Shown here in pieces: positions 1-9,617 of a stretch of DNA of 64,000 bases. Source of the DNA: Locusta migratoria (taxonomy: Eukaryota > Arthropoda > Insecta > Orthoptera > Acrididae); contig CM048744.1 of assembly GCA_026315105.1 (NCBI GenBank), positions 358,981,168 through 359,045,167 on the forward strand, given 5' to 3'. The translations under genes were made by a program, and so were the position numbers. The notes below the pieces were generated by a model. That model did not search any database, was not told where the DNA came from, and saw only the letters and a list, made by a program, of their open reading frames with translations. The stretch's first letter is position 1, and each line of letters starts with the position of its first letter.

Positions 1-18
1 CAACTTCTGATTTTCAGT

Positions 19-354
19 GTGCCACGTATCTATGTAGTTATCAGTCCATATTACGGTTGGACACGAACTGCGCAGCAAGAACTCGTGTGGAGGGCTAACC
101 TAACTCAGCATCGTTGGGTCAAGGCACTCTTACGTAAATATCAGTGTCTGATCAATGACATATCGACGTTTGCTTCCACCAGTTTTAGACAATATGCATG
201 CAGCACCCTTCGACTTGACCGACGCCGAACTTACGTTACGGAAATATTAACAAGTACGCCCGAATCGTTACTTCAATCGTTAACTTGCGATAGGAAACTA
301 TATTTCGGAGCGCTACGTGACACGGAACGGATCCGTACCTTACTTGCGCTTTAG
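19..354 (+). other. Unassigned 111-codon open frame
   Basis: An ATG-initiated open frame of 111 codons near the left edge. I recognise no domain, signal peptide or transposase/RT motif in it. No splice context or upstream promoter can be argued, and a frame of this length is expected by chance in sequence of this composition. It could be the tail of an unrecognised repeat cut by the window edge. I do not assign a function. Confidence 0.15.
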
Positions 355-430
355 TGTTTAAAAAAAGCCTCGAAATATTCTTTGGCAGTTGAAGTTTATT
401 TTTCGATCATACAAATAAAGCCATCTGTCG

Positions 431-477
<47 letters not shown>
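431..477. repeat. Poly(A) run of 47 and adjacent hairpin
   Basis: An uninterrupted run of 47 A. Just downstream the segment 484-508 (CGTTTCGACCATTCTTGAAC) is the near reverse complement of 541-563 (GTTCAAGAATGGCCGAAAC), giving a hairpin with a loop of about 30 nt. The run may be a retroposon tail, but no body or TSD could be identified. Confidence 0.6.
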
Positions 478-479
<2 letters not shown>

Positions 480-814
480 CACCGTTTCGACCATTCTTGA
501 ACAATGCCATTTTACCAATATAGAAAACACCAATTAGCATTTGTTCAAGAATGGCCGAAACTATCGAATGTTGCTTTTTTTAAAAATTGGAATTGCGTGT
601 CTTTCGCAACATGGGGAAGAAATTATTAGTGTAGATGCATGAAGTATGTAATGTGTTCTTATGTGTATTGACAATGTTAACTGCTTTTTTAATTTGTAAA
701 AAATGCAGCCCCACAAATTGCTTCAAAATAATTGAAATAGGTCGAGATTTCGACCATCTCTATGGGTGTCTTAATCAGAAATAAAACTACAACATACAAC
801 ATGAGACTTTTACA

Positions 815-1012
815 AAAATGTTCAAATGTTTGTTAAGCTTAAGGGACTTAACTGCGGAGTCATCAGTCCCTAAACTTACAAACTACTTATGATCTACCTT
901 ATACTAAAGACGACAAACATCCATGCCCGAGGGGGGGATTCGAACCCCCGACCGTAACGGCCATGCAGACTGTGACTGGCGCGCCGCAGACCGCTCGGCC
1001 ACTGCGGACGGC
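815..1012 (-). mobile_element. SINE, tRNA head type I, minus strand
   Basis: Reading the minus strand, a tRNA-like head has an A-box-like GTGGCCGAG and a B-box GGGGGTTCGAATCC. It is followed by the shared body (CATGGATGTTTGTGTCG..., GGGACTGATGAC) and the terminal ACAAACATTTGAACATTT. It is flanked by an 11-bp TSD with one mismatch, AGACTTTTACA (804-814) and AGACGTTTACA (1013-1023). Pol III transcription and LINE-mediated retroposition are inferred from the family architecture. Confidence 0.88.
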
Positions 1013-1298
1013 AGACGTTTACACCCTAGAGCTAAATGTGTCCCTGCTGTTTATAAACATAATAGCTAGTTAAGGCGCGAGAACTCTCATCTTTAAAAGT
1101 TACGTGATCGATCGTGTGTATACCATTTTTCTGACTGTCAAAGAACAGTTTGTAATGTATTTAATATGTCTAAATAAGTATTTATATTTGCGTTTATAAG
1201 AAAACACAAATATTTGACTATTTAAAATTGGTAAAATGCCGATTGTTTTAAAATTACTGTGAGCAAAATGCTCACAGCGCGAGTGCTAGGTGTTTAAG

Positions 1299-1492
1299 AA
1301 ATGTTCAAATGTTCGTTGAGCTTATGGGACGTAACTACTGGGTCTTCAGTCCCTAAACTTACAAACTACTTACGAACTAGCTTATATTAAAGACGGCACA
1401 AACATCCATGCCCGAGGGGGGATTCGAACCCCCAACCGTAGCGGCCGTGCAGACTGTGACTGGCGCGCCGCAGACCGCTCGGCCACTGCGGC
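1299..1492 (-). mobile_element. SINE, tRNA head type I, minus strand
   Basis: Second copy in the same orientation about 290 bp from the first. The tail (AAATGTTCAAATGTTCG), GTCTTCAGTCCC body, CATGCCCGAGG junction and head with GGATTCGAACCCC are all present. The 5' head ends around GGCCACTGCGG. No clean TSD was found, which suggests an older copy. Confidence 0.85.
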
Positions 1493-2074
1493 ACTCGGGG
1501 GTTAAGAACTAGCGCTGTGAACAATAAAACGTAGTGGCTGGCCGCTATACACAATGAATGCTGTCGGTAAGAGAGTTATAAAAATACACTGGTCAAAAAA
1601 AATTAGGGGGATCAGTTGTGATACCTAGCTTCTCAACGGCAGAATAAACTAAAATAGTTTCACGTCTTATGACGGTTCTACGGAGTGGAGGCAACGGCCT
1701 AAATGTGCTGCAGAGGGGGTCGGTGATGACTCGTCCTTACCAAACGAATTACACAGGCAGTTGGATTCAGATAGTGCAGTGAGCAGGTACTGCAATGCAA
1801 CAACAACGCGACTTACTCAAAGCTGTGTCATGGAGAGCGATACGAAGGTTGTGTAATGATCCATAATTATGTTTCCGACCATTTTTATTATTTTTTAAAT
1901 ATTTAATACTATAAAAAAATAACATACACTTAACGCTTTCGTTAAATTCCTACTAGGTATTATATGAAATCTTGTGTAAAGACTTGAATTTCGGGCCAGA
2001 GCCCGCCCATGTTGTTAATGTTTACTCGCGAAAATCAAAGAACTTGGGAAAATACAATTGGCGATCATATGTCA

Positions 2075-2279
2075 GCCGGCCGCGGTGGCCGAGGGGACTG
2101 AGGCACTCCAGTCACGGTCTACACGGCCACTACGGTCGGGGGTTCGAATCCCCACTCGGGCATGGATATTTGTGCCGTCCTTAGTCTTAGGTAGTTGATA
2201 AGTAGTTTGTAAGCTTAGGGACTGATGACCCCGAGGTTAAGTCCCATAAGTTCTACAAACATTTGAACATTTTTGATTT
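2075..2279 (+). mobile_element. SINE type I inside the solo LTR
   Basis: Full-length copy starting GCCGGCCGCGGTGGCCGAG, with B-box GGGTTCGAATCCCC and tail ACAAACATTTGAACATTTTTG. A perfect 12-bp TSD, GATCATATGTCA, lies at 2063-2074 and 2280-2291. The exact duplication shows it is younger than the solo LTR it interrupts. Confidence 0.93.
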
Positions 2280-2529
2280 GATCATATGTCAACCGATCGT
2301 CAATTTAGAATTCCATTACGTATTTGACTGTTTGTATTAAAAAGTTTATTATTATTATTAATAATAATCAAATATTGAAAGACTATTAACATTAAACGTA
2401 TATGACATGTTAGTTTTAAAACTTCAAGAGGTCACATGGTCGACCTGTAACGTTATAAATACGTATGACAGTACAGCAGACGCAGGCAAGCAATTATCGT
2501 ACTTCAGTCAGTCTGTTTGTTTTCGTCCG

Positions 2530-2628
2530 TCTGTGTTCTGCCTTAATCTATGGAAATAAAATGTGTGTTCTGCCTTAAGCTATAGAAGTAAAATATGTGT
2601 TCTGCCGTAAGCTATGGAAATAAAGTCT
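2530..2628 (+). repeat. Three tandem 33-bp repeats with AATAAA-like motifs
   Basis: Three imperfect copies of a unit containing GTTCTGCCTTAAGCTATGG followed by AATAAA or AGTAAA. They sit near the 3' end of the solo LTR, where polyadenylation signals would be expected, so the duplication multiplies the poly(A) signal. Confidence 0.75.
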
Positions 2629-3897
2629 GTGTTTTTACATACATAAATTCTGTTTTCGATCATGAATTAGTGACTCGATTCAGACTTGAACAACCCAGGA
2701 ATTTTTCTGTTATTAATATCGATGTGTTATTAGTCATTACAGTTGAAATTACGCCAAGTGGCCAGTAATTACACAGGCACGCTTGAGTTGGAAGTGGGAT
2801 GGACTCACAGGGAGGAGGCTGTAGCTATTGGAGTGTCCCAAAGTGTAAGTTCCAGGACGCGGACGCGATTTCAGACAACAGGAACCGTTATAAGAAGGCA
2901 AGTCCACGGGTAACATCAGCAAGAGATAGATGACCTTTATCTCCGGATAACAGCCCGTCGTGACAGGAGACAGACTGGATGCATCTCAGCTGCAACGTGT
3001 CCTCCAGGCAGCAACAGGACGTGCAGTCTGAAATCGCCTTCGGGGATGTGACCTCGACGCACGGAGGCCTGTGGTATGTGTTCCATTACAACCACGACAC
3101 CGTTTAGCCCGCAGAAGCAGAGCGGAGGAACATCAGAATTGACGTCGTAACGAATGGCGCCGGGTAACGTCCACAGATTAGTCAAGACTTTGTGTTCATC
3201 CGGACAGTTGTCGTTCCCTCACCTGGAGAGAACGTGGAACTCGGAACAATCCTGCTTATGGGCAGAAAACATCACCATATCTTCGTGGAGACGAATGATG
3301 TGGGCGACAGTCAGTATTGATGGACGTACGGGCCTCTGTGTCGGTCAGAATGGCGCTTTGATTGCTCAGAGGTACGGAGGCGAGATCCTTCGACTTTTGT
3401 TGCTCCCCACGCTGGTGCCATAGCAGATGGGATCATTCTGGTCGACGATAACGCTCGTCCTGCACTGGTGGACAAGATGCATGAAGCTGAAGGAACTGAA
3501 CGAATGGAGTGACCCGTTAGTTCACCGGACTTAAACACGCCTGAGCACGTCTGGGATGCCCTTGGCAGACGTATTGCAGCCAGACCAGCACCTTCCACAA
3601 CGGTTGCAGTGCTGGATATTGCACTCGTGGAAGAATGGCCAAATATTCCTCAAGAGATGACTGATATCCGCATACTGTACATGGCACACAGGTGTACAAC
3701 GGTACTGGCCGACCGAAGTGATCACATAACATTATGGTAGCCCCATGGTGCCTCGCTCTAAGTAAACGCCATGTAAACCTCAAGTAAAGAGAGCAAAATA
3801 TCGTACTGTATCACACCATTATGTGAATAAAATACGCTACCATATTATATTGTGCATGTTATCTCACCTGATCCCCTAATTGTTTCGAGCAGTGTGA

Positions 3898-4380
3898 GAT
3901 ATCTAGAAGTAAATTATGTAGAACAATACAGTTATGGTGTAGGCTAATAGCAAGCTAGATACAACATATCTAAAAACGGCATAAAATATTTGAAATGGCA
4001 GTGAAATTCTAGGAAAAAGATCTTTTCAGAAGGAATTTATATTATAAATCAATAATGGTTTCAGAAATCCCCTGGAAGACTCATCCTGCGTAACAGGGTA
4101 AAGCCATGTGCCTACCAAGAGCCGTTTTATAGAAATTTAAGGTACACTTTCTATGTGGGCGGATCTTTGTCGCTTAGCTCTGTTGGCAATTCATTATCAT
4201 TGGTTGTAGTCAACCTCGTAGCTCAACCTTATACTTTTGGTTGCTTTAAACATATGACTGTTTTATGGGAATATGTCACGATTTCAGAAGTTGTCAATCA
4301 GGATCCAAATAACGCAGCTTAAGCTACTGCGAGTATAGTCGTGGTTGGTGGTCAAAAAAGGAGGAGGAGGAAAAGAAAGA
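3898..4380. other. No recognisable feature
   Basis: AT-rich sequence between the Tc1-like element and the next SINE. No long frame, terminal repeat or known repeat motif was seen. Confidence 0.5.
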
Positions 4381-4620
4381 GTGGTCTCTGGGTAAAGCGC
4401 CAAAATGATGAGCCGAAGGGGCCGCGGGTTCGAAACCAGATGGAATCTCGGCTTTACTCTCAATGAAGTAAGGAGTCGCCAGAAATGACACGTGGTTCGG
4501 AGTCCAAGTTAAACAGTGGGCCCCCTTTCCAGGTTGGAAAACTGGGGTGGGTTAGGGACACGCAAGTCGCTGAAGTAGCTCCCAGTTGAGAGGCACCAGG
4601 ACAGAAAATTATTATTGTAT
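4381..4620 (+). mobile_element. tRNA-derived SINE, second family
   Basis: The head GTAAAGCGCCAAAATGATGAG...GGCCGCGGGTTCGAAACC resembles a tRNA with a B-box. The body (GACACGTGGTTCGGAGTCCAAG..., CAGGTTGGAAAACTGGGGTGGG) ends near CACCAGGACAGAAAATTATTATT. The layout parallels the copy at 24797-25052: tRNA-like head, second TGGTTCGAA motif, then CTGGCTGGGTAAG-like text. No TSD was identified. Confidence 0.6.
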
Positions 4621-4964
4621 ACTGTGAGTTAAACTTGAAGCAATCGTATGTATGATCTTGCTCATCAGAATGGCGGAGTGCAGATCCACGTTTTTCGAGG
4701 GTTCCTATTTGAACTGGAATCGTGAAGTTTTTGCTTTAGCCCGTACCAAGCCCTTTTGTATGTCCATTAGAATATGTGTTGCAATATAAAAGAAAAAAAG
4801 AAAAAAAGAAAAACTGAACGACGAGGAGCCAAATTATACGAATCAATTGAATTCTTTTGCAAAGTATGTCAATCGGTCTGAAATTAATGCTCAGCTGCGT
4901 GGCACTTCTACCTATGGTACAATCGGTTCAAACTTTGCGCGAAGGTAGATCAATGGATGCGCGC
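4621..4964. other. No recognisable feature
   Basis: About 340 bp without a supported element apart from a short AAAGAAAAAAAGAAAA tract near 4790. Confidence 0.5.
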
Positions 4965-5037
4965 GGGAACGGCCGTGCGTTCTGAAGTGCCTTGTCACGG
5001 TTCGCGCGGCCACTCGCGTCGCAGATTCGAATTATCC

Positions 5038-5070
<33 letters not shown>

Positions 5071-5075
5071 GCGTG
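4965..5075 (+). mobile_element. SINE head fragment ending in (GT)n
   Basis: The text GAAGTGCCTTGTCACGGTTC...GCAGATTCGAATTATCC is a decayed tRNA-like head with a B-box. It runs into a (GT)12 tract at 5041-5064, where the related copies have GCATGGGTGTGTGTGT. The tail is missing. Confidence 0.55.
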
Positions 5076-5140
5076 TATAAAGGGGGCGAAAAAAAATAAT
5101 ATAAAGAGAAATAGTTACTTATGATTTAATAACAACAATA

Positions 5141-5600
5141 AAAAGTCCGCCTCCATATTCCAGTGGATAGTATGGTGGATTGTCACGCAAGGGGCCAGGG
5201 TTCTATTCCCAGTAGGGTCGGAGATTTTCTCCGCTCGGGGAGTGGGTGTTATGTCGTCATCATCATTTTATCATAATTCACACGCAAGTCTCCGAAGTAT
5301 ATAAGCTAAAATGACTTGCAAAAGGCAGCCCGAAGACGACCTCAGTTGGGTCTAAATGTTCAAATGTTTGTGAAGCTTATGGGACTTAGCTGCGGGGTCA
5401 TCAGTCCCTAAACTTACAAACTACTTATAAACTACCTTACACTAAAGACGACACAAACAGCCATGTCCGAGGGAGGATCCGAACACCCGACGGGGAACGG
5501 CTTCGCGCATCGGCACATAGCGCCCCAATGCGCTCGGCCACTCCGCCGCCGCTCAGTTGGGTCTAACGGCCATAAATGCCACACGAAATTACCATCAGCA
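5141..5600 (+). mobile_element. tRNA-derived SINE (GGGTCGGAGATTTTCTC type), interrupted
   Basis: A tRNA-like head (GTGGATAGTATGGTGGATTG...CCAGGGTTCTATTCCC) is followed by GGGTCGGAGATTTTCTCCGC, a (TCA)n segment and ACTTGCAAAAGGCAGCCCG. It is split by a complete SINE at 5355-5551 and resumes as CTCAGTTGGGTCTAACGGCC. The head decay suggests it is older than its passenger. Confidence 0.65.
5355..5551 (-). mobile_element. SINE, tRNA head type II, nested
   Basis: Minus-strand copy with the common tail but a different head. On the minus strand the head reads GGCGGAGTGGCCGAGCGCATT...GAAGCCGTTCCCCGTCGGG. A perfect 14-bp TSD, CTCAGTTGGGTCTA, is at 5341-5354 and 5552-5565. The TSD sits inside the host SINE, which gives the insertion order. 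Confidence 0.92.
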
Positions 5601-5782
5601 ATAAAAAGCTTGATCTCTGTAAAGGGTGCTCCAGCGCAAATTATCCTTTGAATACTAGCAGCAAAACTGATACAAAACATCTCGGGGTGTCTACTTGAAT
5701 TACTTATCTTTGCATTAATCTTGCTCCCCCCACCCGCCTGAAAAATACATGCTATAACCGCTACTGGACTGTCTGTCCTTAG

Positions 5783-6088
5783 CAGTGACGTAACTAGGAC
5801 TTGGCTTTTTGGGGGGGGGGGGGGGGGGTGGCGATAGATCTGCTTGATGAGCAAAATTTTTCAGTTTCCAGACAGACTACCATCTACCACTCCCGTTGAA
5901 GATTAATTCACTCCCATCCAATGAAAGCTTATGGTAAAACATCCCGAGTTTCCAATCTTTACTTTTACTAGATTGCTGTTATACAATTTTTCTTTTTCTT
6001 TCTTTCTTTCTTTCTTCTTCATTTTTTTTTTAGTGTTCTGCGAGGGCTTCTATCCCCCTCATCCCCCCCCCCCCTAGTTACGCCACTG
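5783..6088. mobile_element. 306-bp hAT-type MITE with G-runs in its ends
   Basis: The left terminus CAGTGACGTAACTAGG matches the right terminus (reverse complement CAGTGGCGTAACTAGG) with one mismatch over 16 bp. A perfect 8-bp TSD, GTCCTTAG (5775-5782 and 6089-6096), is diagnostic of hAT insertion. There is no coding capacity. An 18-G run (5811-5828) lies close to one end and a C-run (6063-6074) at the other. The interior has a (TTTC)n tract. Confidence 0.9.
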
Positions 6089-7010
6089 GTCCTTAGTATT
6101 CCTTAGTTCAAGTAGTTTGTAAGTTCATGAACGGATGAACGTGGAAGTTTGGTCAGTTAGGTTTACAATCATTTAAACTTTTTTTTCATGTATATATTGA
6201 AAAATCATTGTCGCTTGTCGAGATATGATGATTTAAAGTCGAGCTTAGACGTGTTCTGTGACTTGCTGGTCGTGCAGACAATGGTGCACTTATAACTTGG
6301 TAGTGTTTTGTCAGTTACTTACCGTTTAGTAATTTCGGAAAGGTTTTAACCCTTTCAGTGCGAAGTTTCCTCAGGAAACAATATGTGCCGGTGCCCCCTG
6401 CGGCTGCGGTGCTGCGTAGTTTCCCCACATATAAAAGTTTTCCTTCATGTTTCCGTTTTCGAATTTCTTTTTGAAAAGTATATCTTGTATTCTAGTTTGT
6501 GAACAATTCCGTGGAGCGCTAGAATTCCAGTAAGGGGTTTTACATCCTGCCAACTGCGAATCCTGGAGTGTGGTGCTAAATTTATATGAGAAGCTATGAA
6601 CTGTTGTGCTTGTAAGTCTGTCCAGTTCTTAATTTGCATAAAACATCATCCACAACACGATAAAAAGTAATCATGTGTCATTGTTCCAGAGGCATCACTG
6701 TATCAGTAATACCATGAACAAAATATTGATTCGAATTGAACGAACACGCAGAAATGCACTAGGTACCGTCTATTGCAACAGTGCCTCGTCGTAAGTTGTT
6801 TCTGAACAGAAGTCACTTTCACTAGCATCGGCATACATGTTTTGAAAACTTACAGAACTATCACTGAAATTATCGTCAGTTTCTAACAGGAGCTGCTGTA
6901 TCTCTCAAGCTGATATAGGTATTATTTTCGCCATTGCAAAAGACGCCCAATAACGCGGCTGATTCGCTGGACGCAAACTGTCGACGCGTGGCCTAGCCCA
7001 GAATACACTG

Positions 7011-8285
7011 CAGTGATGGGCAGTTCGGTTCATTTCACTGTTTCGAGACATACGGATCATCTGAGTCTAGTGAGTCGACTCACTGTTTCGGCACACGAAA
7101 CATCTGGCGTGCTGCAGAGTCGTGCGCCGCGCTACCTTCCCTGATTCACGTGAACCGCGGGAGCTGCAGGGCGCCGCAGTGAGTCGACTCACTGCTTCGG
7201 CACTCAAAACACTTGACGTGCCGCAGCCCTGCGGCCTACTACCTCTGCTGATTCATGTGAGCCGAGAAAGCTGCAGTAGGACGATACAGCAAATACGAAA
7301 CATCTATATAATATCTACATGGTTTTAATACGTTATTCACTAAACTTAATTGAACGGCACAGGATTTGTTTGCTACTATGGATTTACTATCGTGTTAAAG
7401 CCTAAACGTTTCTAAAGTTACTCGTATTTTCATACAAACAAATATTGTAACAAAGGAAGCACAAAATAGTAATATTCAAATTCCAAAGTCATGAAATGTT
7501 TTCCAAACTTCAAAATTCCATAATGAAGTTTAAATAAAACAAGAAAGGTCATGGTTAAAATGTCTATGTGCATCCAATAATGAATAACTTTTCTAACCAA
7601 TGAATATAAAGAAAATATTTAAGATTTGTTCCTAAGACATATTTAATGTAATCAGCAGATATTACTACAAGTATTAATACAAGGAAACACACTTCACAAT
7701 TTATGCATCGAAACGACAAAACTGAACTAAAATTCTTCAATGCCCAGATAGGTATTCTAATAATCAGATTTATCTTCAGTCAGTCAAATAAAAGAGAATC
7801 AGTTACAGTTTCTTTAAATTCAAATAAAAAAAAGTTGTTTTTGACATCTTACTGAGAATGCGGTTTCGTCTCACTGAAATTATTTACCCTTGCTTCGAAA
7901 AGATGCGTTCACCTGGCACAGCTGTAGCAACAATGCATAACAACGCTTAGTTTAAGCGAAACTACCTCAAAACAATGAAGGACTTGACAACTTTTTTCGG
8001 TGTTATCCCAGTTTTCGAACCTCAGTTGAAGGGCACCGGTAGCATAATTCAAGATCTCGCATGGCGCGTTAACGGAACAACTTCAAACACGTTGCACGCC
8101 TGGGCGCTGTGTCGAACTCACCCAGGCAGACGGACAGCAAAACGCATGTTAACGGTATCTAGCGTCTGATACATGAATCACAAGATCCGTTGTTTCGAAA
8201 CAGTGCCGATTGAAGTTTCGACTCAGTCGAACAGTTCGCTGACGCGATTCACTGAGTCAAAATATCAACTCAGTAGCCAACTCTA
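7011..8285. mobile_element. hAT-like element nested in the piggyBac-like one
   Basis: A perfect 8-bp repeat, ATACACTG, is at 7003-7010 and 8286-8293. The inner ends CAGTGATGGGC and (inverted) TAGAGTTGGC resemble hAT termini, though with several mismatches. Sub-terminal GAGTCGACTCA and GACTCAGT motifs recur at both ends. No transposase could be read. Confidence 0.65.
7070..7287. repeat. Two tandem copies of a 109-bp unit
   Basis: Each copy starts with the palindrome GTGAGTCGACTCAC (7070 and 7179) and continues with TGTTTCGGCAC...GATTCACGTGA...GAGCTGCAG. The copies have diverged, so the duplication is not recent. It lies just inside the left end of the hAT-like element. Confidence 0.75.
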
Positions 8286-8523
8286 ATACACTGTGTTGCC
8301 TGAAGAGAGCTGTCATGTAGTCAACGAAGCTCACCTAATACCGCAGTTGCACTGTCAGGACGAAATCTCGTCAGTCCCACAAGCTATTGGCTACAGAACG
8401 CGGCGGACGCATGTATCCGTCATTCGCACTTAAAGAATTAAGAAAGTACAATAATCTAAAGAAGGCATTTATTTAAAGTTTTGTGAAAAAAATGACCTAC
8501 TATGCGATACCTGTCGACTACAA

Positions 8524-8718
8524 CTGCTAGCCGAACGGGAGTTGTCAAGCGGTCTGGAGCGCCACGTTACGGATCCAGGGGCCTCCCGCGTCGGGGGTTC
8601 GAATCCTCCCTCGAGCATGGATGTTTATATTGTCTTAGGTCGTAAGTAGTTCGTAATTTTAGTGACTGATGACCTCGCAATTAAGTCCCATAAGCTTTAC
8701 AAAAATTTGAATATTTTT
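8524..8718 (+). mobile_element. SINE, decayed plus-strand copy
   Basis: Head GTCAAGCGGTCTGGAGCGCC...GGGGGTTCGAATCCTCCC, junction GAGCATGGATGTTTATATTG, body AGTGACTGATGACCTCG and tail ACAAAAATTTGAATATTT. It is more divergent than its neighbours and no TSD was identified. Confidence 0.8.
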
Positions 8719-8902
8719 GAATCAAATTATGAGTCATGCTACTTTAAATAAGCGAGAATGTATAGAAAATTTTGGATTTAAATGTTACTAAAAATGTCGA
8801 AGTCATTCATGTCATTAGTAAAGTTGTTGACATGTGTTATCAGTAACTTCACCAGACGCAGTGGTATGATAACGGTGCTGGTGTTTTTTTTTTTTATCTG
8901 TG

Positions 8903-9098
8903 GCCGGCCGCGGTGGCCGAGGAGACTAAGGCGCTCCAGTCACGGTCTGCACGGCCACTACGGTCGGGGGTTCTAATCCCCCCTCGGGCATGGATATTTG
9001 TGCCGTCCTAGTTCGTAAGTAGTTCTTAAGTAGTTTGTAAGTTTAGGGACTGATAACCCCGTAGTTAAGTCCCATAGACTATACAAACATTTGAACAT
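8903..9098 (+). mobile_element. SINE type I, full length
   Basis: Begins GCCGGCCGCGGTGGCCGAGG and ends ACAAACATTTGAACATTT. The TSD TTTTATCTGTG occurs at 8892-8902 and 9101-9111. It differs from the most common sequence by GGGTTCTAATCC in the B-box. Confidence 0.92.
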
Positions 9099-9111
9099 TT
9101 TTTTATCTGTG

Positions 9112-9526
9112 TCGTCATCAATTAACGTTGTGTTTTTGCTTGACGTTACAGTTTCTGGCGTGTTCCTGGCGTAGCTTATTTATTCATGTTTCGTATTCCA
9201 GTTAAGTGCCAAAATTGATAATTATCAGCAACGTGAGGTTTTAGCACTGCGGTTTGATACAAGTACTGTTGCAACGTTCTATGTCTGTAACCATGGCTTT
9301 CACATTTTGCTTACCTTACAGTGACGTGATCTTCTGACGTAGATTTGATGCTGTTTGTAGCTTCAGTGTTTTGAAAGGTGATAACGTAAAGGTGGCGTCA
9401 CCATTGTCATGCCTGCTCTCTGTCTTCTTTGCGGCTCAGATATTAATATGCTTTGTGCGAGGCCGTGGTCTTCAAGTAGACCTATCACTCTCTCCCTCCC
9501 TCCTCCCACCCTCTCTCTGTGAAATA
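9112..9526. other. No recognisable feature
   Basis: Mixed sequence with a CT-rich patch at 9489-9520. No frame or terminal repeat is supported. Confidence 0.5.
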
Positions 9527-9612
9527 TTGAATTGCTTGTAAGGCTATGGGACCAAACTGCAGTGGTTATAAGTCCCCAGGCTTAAACTAACACACACATA
9601 CAAAGACATCAT
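9527..9612 (-). mobile_element. SINE tail fragment
   Basis: Minus-strand remnant of a SINE tail: GGCTATGGGACCAAACTGC...TAAGTCCCCAGGCTTAAACT corresponds to the TTTAAG...GACTTATAAC...GGTCCCATAGCC body. The head is absent. Confidence 0.55.
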
Positions 9613-9617
9613 TATAT

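Larger units (their letters stand above)
1852..2741 (+). mobile_element. Solo LTR nested in the Tc1-like element
   Basis: The segment begins TGTAATGA and ends TCATTACA, a perfect 8-bp inverted LTR terminus of TG...CA type. It is bounded by GTTG at 1848-1851 and 2742-2745. Inside are a TATA-like TTATAAATAC near 2453, an initiator-like TCAGTCAGTC near 2504 and AATAAA signals near 2555 and 2610, all on the plus strand, as expected for U3-R-U5. Without the SINE at 2075-2279 and its duplicated target, the LTR is about 673 bp. No partner LTR or internal region is present, so LTR-LTR recombination is inferred. The retrotransposon family is unknown. Confidence 0.7.
1585..3897 (+). pseudogene. Degenerate Tc1-like DNA transposon with nested insertions
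   Basis: The left end at 1587 (CACTGGTCAAAAAAAATTAG followed by GGGGATCAG) is the inverted match of the right end 3862-3896 (CTGATCCCCTAATTG...AGCAGTGTGAG). This is the CACTGGTC-type inverted terminus of Tc1/mariner elements, and the left end is preceded by TA. Transposase remnants lie on the plus strand. A helix-turn-helix-like part is at about 2780-2890 (EEAVAIGVSQSV, RFQTTGTVIRR). A middle part is at 3154-3423 (VSIDGRTGL, GALIAQRYGGEILR). A C-terminal part is at 3520-3740, with SPDLN...EHVWDALGRRIAAR around the last catalytic carboxylate. Several stops and frameshifts make it non-functional. It carries a solo LTR (1852-2741), which in turn carries a SINE. Confidence 0.85.
6350..8437. mobile_element. 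piggyBac-like non-autonomous element
   Basis: TTAA occurs at 6346-6349 and 8438-8441. The left end CCCTTTCAGTGCGAAGTTTC matches the inverted right end TTCTTTAAGTGCGAATGACG in the core CTTT-AGTGCGAA. TTAA duplication with CCCTTT-type termini is characteristic of piggyBac. No transposase could be read in the interior, much of which is a nested hAT-like element (7011-8285). Confidence 0.7.

Noticed and set aside
358..540. Frames with poly-Phe (358-540, 45361-45549, 56471-56665) or poly-Lys (62969-63253)
   Set aside because: Produced by poly(A)/poly(T) runs, with no coding support.
2221..2274. Hammerhead-ribozyme reading of the SINE motif GGGACTGATGAC
   Set aside because: CTGATGA is present, but the GAAA strand and closing stems needed for a hammerhead are not found at a suitable distance in the copies checked.
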